Assembly: GCA_002067635.1 (NCBI GenBank)
Contig: MVRB01000206.1
Span: 1-10,164, forward strand
Length of the DNA stretch: 10,164 bases
Source of the DNA: Methanomassiliicoccales archaeon PtaU1.Bin030
GTDB taxonomy: Archaea; Thermoplasmatota; Thermoplasmata; Methanomassiliicoccales; Methanomassiliicoccaceae
Direction of reading: 5' to 3'
Below, piece by piece: positions 5,459-10,164 of the stretch. The position numbers and the translations under genes are program-made. The notes beneath the pieces are model-generated. The model was not told the DNA's origin. It was given only the letters and a program-made list of their open reading frames with translations, and searched no databases. How positions within the stretch are numbered: position 1 is the stretch's first letter; each line of letters opens with the position of its first letter.

Positions 5459-6511
5459 TCACCGGGCGGCGGGAAGGTTCACCACGAACCTCGCCCCCAT
5501 GTTCCTGTCGCCTGCAATGCGGTCCTCCACCCAGACACTACCTCCGAAGCCCTCGACGATGCTCTTGACGAGGTGCAGCCCCAGCCCTCTGCCGGTGGTG
5601 CTGGGGCTCCCCCTCTCGAAGCGGTTGAAGATCCTGGACTTCATGTCATCCGGGATCCCGCAGCCGTTGTCCTCCACCACCACACGGCAGGTGTCCCTGC
5701 CGTTGAACAGGGTGCGTTCGGCCCTGACCGCCACATGGACTGGATCGGGGGTGTACTTGATCGCGTTGTGGATCAGGTTGCTGAACACGTCACGTAGGAG
5801 CTCATTGGCTTCCACGACGAGCCCTGCCATGATGTCCGTGTCGATCACCACATTGCGGCCCGGCGTCTGCCGCCCGAAGGTCACCGCCTCCTCCAGAAGC
5901 TGCCCCAAGGCCACAAGGTGATGGTCGGCCTTCCCCTTCTCCAGGATCTGGAGCTTATGGATGACCTCGACCAGGTTGCTGACCTCGTTGAGCATGCGCT
6001 CGGCATTGTCCAGGTAGGCACCTCCCTGTAAGCTGGCACCCGCCCTTGCGCGGTACAGCTCCAGATTCCCCCTTATGGCCAGGTTCAGGTTGTTCACATC
6101 ATGGGACAGGACATCCAAGTAAAGCTCCAGCTTCTCCTTGGCCTCCACTATCTCCCGCTCCGCGCGGAGGTGCTCGGTGTAGTCCTGCATGGTGGTGACA
6201 GCTCCCAGGACCTTCCCGTCCTCCCCCTTCACCGGCACCGTGGTGATTATGACCGTGGCCAGCGTGGAGTCGGGCCTCTTGATGTCCACCATCAGGCCTA
6301 CCGTGGTCTCTCCCTTCCTGATCGCTCGCTGCACGGGCCACTCCTCCGGCTTTAGTGGTATACCAGTGTCCGGCCACCAGCCGTCGTATCCAGAATGCTC
6401 ATCGATCTCCGTGGTGGGCGCGTTCCCGCCCCATATCTCCTGGCGGGTCTTATTGCTGTTCTGGATGCGACCGGCATCGTCGACTACAAGTATTCCTATA
6501 GGAATGGTCAT
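5459..6511 (-). CDS. Soluble PAS-domain sensor histidine kinase
   Basis: From the ATG at 6511 the product is 350 residues. A PAS domain spans about 1-120 (MTIPIGILVVDDAGRIQNSN at its start, VLGAVTTMQDYTE at its end), followed by a dimerisation helix with H137 in LSHDVNN, the phosphorylated histidine. The ATPase domain keeps the N box (FSNLIHNAIKY, N249), G1 (EDNGCGIPDD, D281), F box (IFNRFERG) and G2 (GRGLGLHLVK). No membrane segment or receiver domain is seen, so it is a cytoplasmic kinase, with no response regulator in the window. The reading frame extends upstream to 6658, but that 49-residue extension crosses an AT-rich stretch that looks like promoter and overlaps the previous gene, so I chose the internal ATG. 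The PAS ligand is unknown. Archaeal kinases of this build are often orphan. Confidence 0.9.
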   Translation of the reverse strand: MTIPIGILVVDDAGRIQNSNKTRQEIWGGNAPTTEIDEHSGYDGWWPDTGIPLKPEEWPVQRAIRKGETTVGLMVDIKRPDSTLATVIITTVPVKGEDGKVLGAVTTMQDYTEHLRAEREIVEAKEKLELYLDVLSHDVNNLNLAIRGNLELYRARAGASLQGGAYLDNAERMLNEVSNLVEVIHKLQILEKGKADHHLVALGQLLEEAVTFGRQTPGRNVVIDTDIMAGLVVEANELLRDVFSNLIHNAIKYTPDPVHVAVRAERTLFNGRDTCRVVVEDNGCGIPDDMKSRIFNRFERGSPSTTGRGLGLHLVKSIVEGFGGSVWVEDRIAGDRNMGARFVVNLPAAR

Positions 6512-6574
6512 GAGAAAGGTCCCCAAGCAACCTACGAGTGAAAACCAAATGTGACGAGGTAGGACGTTAACTTT

Positions 6575-6609
6575 TCCTATACAAATAGGATAACACAAAA
6601 AATATTTTT
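6575..6609 (-). promoter_or_regulatory. AT-rich terminator/promoter region between the CHAT-like and kinase genes
   Basis: On the minus strand a T6 run (6602-6597), 30 bases after the CHAT-like gene stop, could end that transcript. Just downstream, TCCTAT-ACAA-ATAGGA (6575-6590, plus-strand reading) is a perfect 6-bp inverted repeat overlapping a TATA-like TTTGTATA. It lies about 65 bases before the kinase ATG and could be the kinase promoter with an operator on it. Both readings are inference. Confidence 0.35.
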
Positions 6610-6632
6610 GACGAACGGACAAAGGGACCGCA

Positions 6633-7157
6633 TCAGGGTACCCAAAGCCACCAATCACCTCTGACCCCGCTCCTCACCGCCCGGTTGAAGGAAGCCTGGA
6701 TGCCCAGCCGCCGGCGGTTCGTCCAGTAGTAGAACGTCAGGAAGAACAGGGTGGCATCGATGAAGTAGGGGCTGCGGCGGGGACCGATTACAAAGCGGGC
6801 GTCCGTGCGCTCCATGAACGGTGCAACGAACCTCCCCTTTCCCAGGGTGCACGCGGACATGCACACGGTCTTGTTGCGGAAGCAGTTGACGGGGAACTCC
6901 GAGGCGTTGATGGAGCCCCGCGGCAGGAGGAAGTTCGGCTTCTCCTCGTCACCATGCCCGGACATGTGCACGATCTTGAACCGCCTCATGAACGCCCGGT
7001 CCTCGAGCATTTCCAGGAGGTCGCTCTTGTTGGAAACGGTGTGCATCTCGAAATAGTCCGTGCTGGCCATCTCCAGGACCTCGCTGAGCATGGCCCCTTC
7101 GGAGGGGTCCTGGTACTGAGGGATGCTCTCGATAATCAGGACGCTGCGCCGTTCCAC
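6633..7157 (-). CDS. Minimal CHAT/caspase-like (clan CD) cysteine protease homologue
   Basis: From a GTG at 7155-7157 the product is 174 residues. It shows the clan CD signature: a hydrophobic strand, then HMSGHGDEE with His68-Gly69, followed about 30 residues later by VCMSACTLGKGRF with Ala102-Cys103. The spacing and the following FVIGPRRSPYFIDATLFFLTFYYW fit the core of CHAT-type domains. The family cleaves proteins; many members serve in bacterial conflict or cell-death systems or with TPR partners. No partner domain is fused here, and the chain is shorter than most CHAT proteins, so the substrate is unknown. The frame stays open to a TTG at 7187; the GTG is preferred because GGGGAG lies ten bases upstream and the conserved part starts at RRSVLIIES. 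The histidine kinase follows on the same strand about 120 bases later. Confidence 0.7.
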   Translation of the reverse strand: MERRSVLIIESIPQYQDPSEGAMLSEVLEMASTDYFEMHTVSNKSDLLEMLEDRAFMRRFKIVHMSGHGDEEKPNFLLPRGSINASEFPVNCFRNKTVCMSACTLGKGRFVAPFMERTDARFVIGPRRSPYFIDATLFFLTFYYWTNRRRLGIQASFNRAVRSGVRGDWWLWVP

Positions 7158-7350
7158 ATCACGTGTACTCCCCGGCCAGGTAATCAATCTGTCTATCCGC
7201 CTCTGCTACCGGTTCGTCGTGCCTCGCCATCCAGCGGCAGACGGTGGTAAGTCTGAAATATCTTGCGTGGCATGCTCTAGCAAGCTTAGGCATGCCCTGC
7301 CCGCTGGGTTCGCCGCGAGCGAACGCCACAGGTACCGGATAGGTGATGAT
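7158..7350. promoter_or_regulatory. Divergent intergenic region before the paaK operon
   Basis: These 193 bases separate the minus-strand CHAT-like gene from the plus-strand operon. For the operon, GAAATATCT (7254-7262) is a possible TATA box. Downstream of it, GGCATGC occurs at 7269-7275 and again at 7289-7295, exactly 20 bp apart; the second extends to the full palindrome GGCATGCC. A further hairpin, GTTCGC/GCGAAC (7308-7313, 7319-7324), lies in the leader. The layout suggests repressor binding between promoter and start codon. AGGTGAT (7341-7347) is a good archaeal ribosome-binding site for the GTG at 7351. Confidence 0.45.
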
Positions 7351-8652
7351 GTGAGATACTGGGACCCCCGGATGGAAGAGATGTCGCGGGCCGACCTTGA
7401 GGCCCTGCAGTTCAAGCTTTTGAAGACCCTGGTGTATCGTCTGTACTCCTTCTCCGACTTCTACAGTGCCCGTATGAAGATGGCCAAGGTGCACCCCGAC
7501 GATATCCGTTCTTTGGACGACATCTCCAAGCTGCCGTTCATGTACAAGAAGGACCTCCGCGACAACTACCCCGACAAGATGTTCATAGGGAACCAGGAGG
7601 ACCTCGTCCGCTACCACGTATCCTCCGGCACCACCGGGAAGCCTACCGTGGTCGGCTACACGCAGAGGGACCTGGACAACTGGTCCACCTCGGTCGCCAG
7701 GGGCCTGACCTCCATCGGTCTGGGGCGGAGGGACGTCATCCAGGTGAGCTACGGCTACGGCCTGTTCACCGGGGGCCTGGGGCTACATTACGGGGCGGAG
7801 AGGATCGGCGCTACCGTGGTACCCGCATCGGTCGGCAACACGGAGCGGCAGATAGAGCTCATACAGGACCTGAGGGTCACGGCAGTGGCATGCACCCCCT
7901 CGTACATGGTGCACATGTCCGAGGTCGCCCAGAAGATGGGCGTGGACATACAGAGGGATACCAGGCTGCGGACGGCGATATTGGGGGCGGAGCCCTGGTC
8001 CGAGGAGATGCGAACCCGCATACAGGAAAACACCGGCATCAAGGCCTACGACATCTACGGGACGTCGGAGCTCTCCGGCCCGCTGTTCACCGAGTGCACC
8101 GAGCAGAACGGCATACACATCTGGGGGGACCTTGCCTTCGTGGAGGTCATCGACCCGGACACAGGCGAGAGGCTGGGCCCGGGGGAGAAGGGCGAGCTGG
8201 TGATCACCATGCTCCAGAAGGAGGCCCTCCCCATGATCCGCTACCGCATCGGGGACATCACCTCCTACCATGACGAAGAGTGCCCCTGCGGCCGCTGCCA
8301 CACGCGGATCTCACGAATAACTGGCCGGGTCGACGACATGCTCATCATCCGCGGCATAAACGTGTTCCCGTCGCAGGTGGAGTACTCGCTGATGTCCATC
8401 CCTGAGCTGGGGGAGCACTTCCAGATAGTGGTGGACCGCAAGGGTGCGCTGGACACCATGCTGGTGCGGGTGGAGCTGAAGAGCACGGCGTTCTCGGACA
8501 AGCTAGACGATCTTATAAGGCTCAAGGGGAAGGTCGTGCACGTACTGAAGAACGATCTGAACGTCGCTGTCGATGTGGAGCTGGTATCGCCGGGGACGCT
8601 CACTCGCTTCGAGGGAAAGGCCAAGAGGGTCTTGGACAGGAGGCAGATCTGA
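7351..8652 (+). CDS. paaK: Phenylacetate-CoA ligase family (aryl-CoA ligase, AMP-forming)
   Basis: The product is 433 residues, the usual length of PaaK. It joins an aromatic acid such as phenylacetate to CoA through an acyl-adenylate. Visible motifs: the N-terminal YWDPRMEEMSR; the ATP-binding SSGTTGKP (91-98); YDIYGTSE (233-240); RYRIGD (D302); a C311-x-C-x2-C-H segment (CPCGRCH); the hinge GRVDDMLIIRGINVFP (325-340); and a C-terminal GKAKRV with Lys423/425 as the likely catalytic lysine. The frame stays open upstream to 7123, but the family N-terminus and the AGGTGAT site place the start at GTG 7351. It overlaps the ACT gene by one base (TGATG). In anaerobic archaea such pairs are usually linked to aryl-acid products of indolepyruvate:ferredoxin oxidoreductase; those genes are not in this window, so the exact substrate is open. 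Confidence 0.93.
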   Translation: MRYWDPRMEEMSRADLEALQFKLLKTLVYRLYSFSDFYSARMKMAKVHPDDIRSLDDISKLPFMYKKDLRDNYPDKMFIGNQEDLVRYHVSSGTTGKPTVVGYTQRDLDNWSTSVARGLTSIGLGRRDVIQVSYGYGLFTGGLGLHYGAERIGATVVPASVGNTERQIELIQDLRVTAVACTPSYMVHMSEVAQKMGVDIQRDTRLRTAILGAEPWSEEMRTRIQENTGIKAYDIYGTSELSGPLFTECTEQNGIHIWGDLAFVEVIDPDTGERLGPGEKGELVITMLQKEALPMIRYRIGDITSYHDEECPCGRCHTRISRITGRVDDMLIIRGINVFPSQVEYSLMSIPELGEHFQIVVDRKGALDTMLVRVELKSTAFSDKLDDLIRLKGKVVHVLKNDLNVAVDVELVSPGTLTRFEGKAKRVLDRRQI

Positions 8653-9077
8653 TGAAGTACATAATCAAGCAGCTATCCATATTCGCGGAGAACAAGCCAG
8701 GGCGCCTGGCAGCTATCGCGGAGGTGCTGGAGTCGGAGGACATAAACATCCTTGCCTTCTCCATAGCGGAGGCCAGCGGGTTCGGTGTGGTCAGGGCCCT
8801 GGTCAGCGATCCCGAGAGGGCCCACCAGAAGCTCACGGACCTGGGCTACGTGGTATCCTCCACCGACGTCATCGGGGTGAGGATGAGGGATGAGCCCGGC
8901 GGCCTCAAGGAAATCGCCAAGATCCTGGGCGATGCGGACATCAACATCGAGTACGCCTACGCCTACTCCGGCCGCCCTGCAGCGGTCCTGATACTCCGTG
9001 TGGACCAGGTCGAGGATGCCATCAAGGCCCTCCTGGACGGAGGCGGACAGCTGCTGGAGAGGTCAGAGCTGGATTGA
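8652..9077 (+). CDS. Tandem ACT-domain regulatory protein
   Basis: The product is 141 residues and consists of two ACT domains, about residues 3-70 (LSIFAENKPGRLAAIAEVLESEDINILAFSI) and 72-138 (VIGVRMRDEPGGLKEIAKILGDADINIEYAYAY). The E/DxPGxL turn that lines the effector site is present in both. Proteins of this form follow paaK in many anaerobes and are thought to sense amino acids, probably aromatic or branched-chain. Translational coupling is suggested by its ATG overlapping the paaK stop codon. No DNA-binding domain is present, so it would act by binding a partner protein, possibly the ligase. The next gene starts after four bases. Confidence 0.92.
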   Translation: MKYIIKQLSIFAENKPGRLAAIAEVLESEDINILAFSIAEASGFGVVRALVSDPERAHQKLTDLGYVVSSTDVIGVRMRDEPGGLKEIAKILGDADINIEYAYAYSGRPAAVLILRVDQVEDAIKALLDGGGQLLERSELD

Positions 9078-9081
9078 TCCG

Positions 9082-10119
9082 GTGCCGCTCATCAAGCCTC
9101 GCCGCCTGAAGGAGGGGAGTGTGGTGGCGGCGGTCTCACCCTCCCTGGCGGGCCCATACGTCTTCCCGAGGGTCTATGAGCACGCCCTCTCGGTCCTGAG
9201 GGAGGAGCTGGGCCTCGAGGTCGTGGAGATGGAGCACACCAGGAAGCCCAACTACTACATCCGCCTCAACCCCCACCTGCGGGCCCAGGACATCAACGAT
9301 GCGTTCAACGATCCCGGGATCGATGCCGTCCTCGCCACCATCGGGGGTGATGACTCCATGCGCGTACTGCCCTACCTCAGGACCAATGAGATCCTGAAGA
9401 GGCCCAAGGTGCTCATGGGCTTCTCGGACACCACCACCCTGCTGTCATACCTCTCCTACAAGGGGATGGTGACATTCTATGGCCCATCGCTGATGGCGGG
9501 GATCTGCCAGATACGCCACTATCCCAAACAGCTTCAGCACATCCGCGACATGCTTTTCGACCCCCGGCCGGAGTACACGTACCAACCCTCCAAGTACTAC
9601 AGCGAGGGATACCCTGATTGGTCGATCGACGGTTCCATCGGAAGGATATCCAAGAAGAAGCGCGCGCCCAAGTGGAAGGTGCTTCAAGGAGAGGACAAGG
9701 TCACGGGAACCCTGTTCGGGGGTTGCATCGAGGTCATGGAGATAATGAAGGGTAGCCCTTACTGGCCTCCCCACTACTTCTGGGCCGACAAGGTGATGTT
9801 CATGGAGGCCTCGGAGCAGATGGTCTCCCCCGTAGCCATGAAGCAGATAATGCGCAACTACGGGACGATGGAGGTGTTCGAGAACGTCTCCGCCCTCCTC
9901 TTCGGGAGGTGGCGAGGCTACACCTACCAGCAGCGAATGGAGGTGGAGCGGATAATAAAGAAGGTGGTGGCCGAGGAGTTCGGTCGACCGGACCTGCCGA
10001 TCATCATGAACATGGACTTCGGCCACACCGATCCGCAGATGATACTCCCTCTGGGCGTTCGGGCCGAGGTGGACCCCTCGGTCCCATCACTGACGCTGAA
10101 GGAGCCCCCCCTCCTGTAG
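9082..10119 (+). CDS. S66-family serine peptidase (LD-carboxypeptidase / MccF-like)
   Basis: The product is 345 residues, normal for family S66. The catalytic triad is readable: Ser115 in MGFSDTTTLL, Glu242 in VMFMEAS, and His315 in FGHTDPQMILPLG. The conserved GG(D)DS segment (IGGDDSMRVLPYL) and GGCIEVMEI are also present. Family members either trim LD-bonds of murein peptides or hydrolyse acyl-sulfamoyl/peptidyl-nucleotide antibiotics such as microcin C (MccF). Archaea lack murein, so in this host an MccF-like detoxifying or aminoacyl-adenylate-type hydrolase is the better guess. The GTG at 9082 is chosen because upstream codons lie inside the ACT gene and the family begins near KPRRLKEGSVVAAVSPS. 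It is the last gene of the three-gene operon; the remaining 45 bases of the window show no feature. Confidence 0.9.
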   Translation: MPLIKPRRLKEGSVVAAVSPSLAGPYVFPRVYEHALSVLREELGLEVVEMEHTRKPNYYIRLNPHLRAQDINDAFNDPGIDAVLATIGGDDSMRVLPYLRTNEILKRPKVLMGFSDTTTLLSYLSYKGMVTFYGPSLMAGICQIRHYPKQLQHIRDMLFDPRPEYTYQPSKYYSEGYPDWSIDGSIGRISKKKRAPKWKVLQGEDKVTGTLFGGCIEVMEIMKGSPYWPPHYFWADKVMFMEASEQMVSPVAMKQIMRNYGTMEVFENVSALLFGRWRGYTYQQRMEVERIIKKVVAEEFGRPDLPIIMNMDFGHTDPQMILPLGVRAEVDPSVPSLTLKEPPLL

Positions 10120-10164
10120 GCGATTGCTTCTACCTCGCCGAGCTGAAAAAGGGAAACTATTACT

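Noticed and set aside
6512..6658. Upstream start for the histidine kinase
   Set aside because: The added 49 residues come from AT-rich, promoter-like DNA and overlap the end of the preceding gene; the PAS domain starts right at the internal ATG.
7308..7324. GGGTTCGC hairpin resembling a tRNA T-arm
   Set aside because: No acceptor, D or anticodon arm can be built around it.
7123..7350. N-terminal extension of the paaK frame (76 codons)
   Set aside because: PaaK proteins begin at the YWDPR block, a good ribosome site precedes GTG 7351, and the extension overlaps the divergent CHAT-like gene and the putative operator.
7783..8301. Minus-strand frame of 172 codons
   Set aside because: It is antisense to the conserved core of paaK and has no independent signal.
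8998..9081. Earlier in-frame ATG for the S66 peptidase
   Set aside because: It lies inside the ACT gene, and the peptide it adds is an out-of-frame shadow of that gene.
9445..10026. Minus-strand frame of 193 codons
   Set aside because: It is antisense to the S66 peptidase, His/Leu/Val-rich, a typical mirror of GC-rich coding DNA, with no recognisable motif.

Overview
The window looks like archaeal chromosome. The likeliest source is a GC-rich Thermoplasmatota/Methanomassiliicoccales-type euryarchaeon. Support: AT-rich boxes that look like archaeal TATA elements lie about 25-28 bases before start codons; GTG starts are frequent; and the phenylacetate-CoA ligase plus tandem-ACT gene pair is common in anaerobic archaea (also in some anaerobic bacteria). 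The lineage is inference; no rRNA or tRNA gene is present to fix it.

Left third (1-3850), accessory and partly AT-rich. It opens with the N-terminal half of an IS1634-like DDE transposase on the minus strand, running off the window edge. Next come a secreted Cys-rich orphan protein (809-2092, minus) and a 71-residue two-helix membrane protein (2263-2478, minus). A decayed second insertion sequence follows (2564-3697): its transposase has several stops, one frameshift and one altered catalytic Asp, but its degenerate 17-bp terminal inverted repeats are still visible, one of them tandemly doubled. Immediately to the right of both transposase regions lie two diverged copies of the same leader (634-770 and 3704-3845). 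In each, a promoter-like box is followed by an 8-bp hairpin that buries the ribosome-binding site in front of an ATG.

Middle (3896-7157), GC-rich. A long metallo-beta-lactamase-fold protein with two N-terminal ACT domains (3928-5445, plus) converges on a soluble PAS-histidine kinase (5459-6511, minus). Upstream of the kinase on the same strand is a very small CHAT/caspase-like protein (6633-7157, minus) that keeps the His-Gly and Ala-Cys catalytic motifs of clan CD proteases.

Right third (7158-10119, plus). A divergent intergenic region with two palindromic GGCATGC boxes exactly 20 bp apart leads into a tight three-gene operon: paaK-type aryl-CoA ligase, tandem-ACT protein, and an S66 (LD-carboxypeptidase/MccF-like) serine peptidase. 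The first two genes suggest aromatic-acid activation, probably salvage or disposal of products of aromatic amino acid breakdown, with allosteric sensing by ACT domains. The role of the peptidase is unclear. No CRISPR array, tRNA or rRNA was seen.
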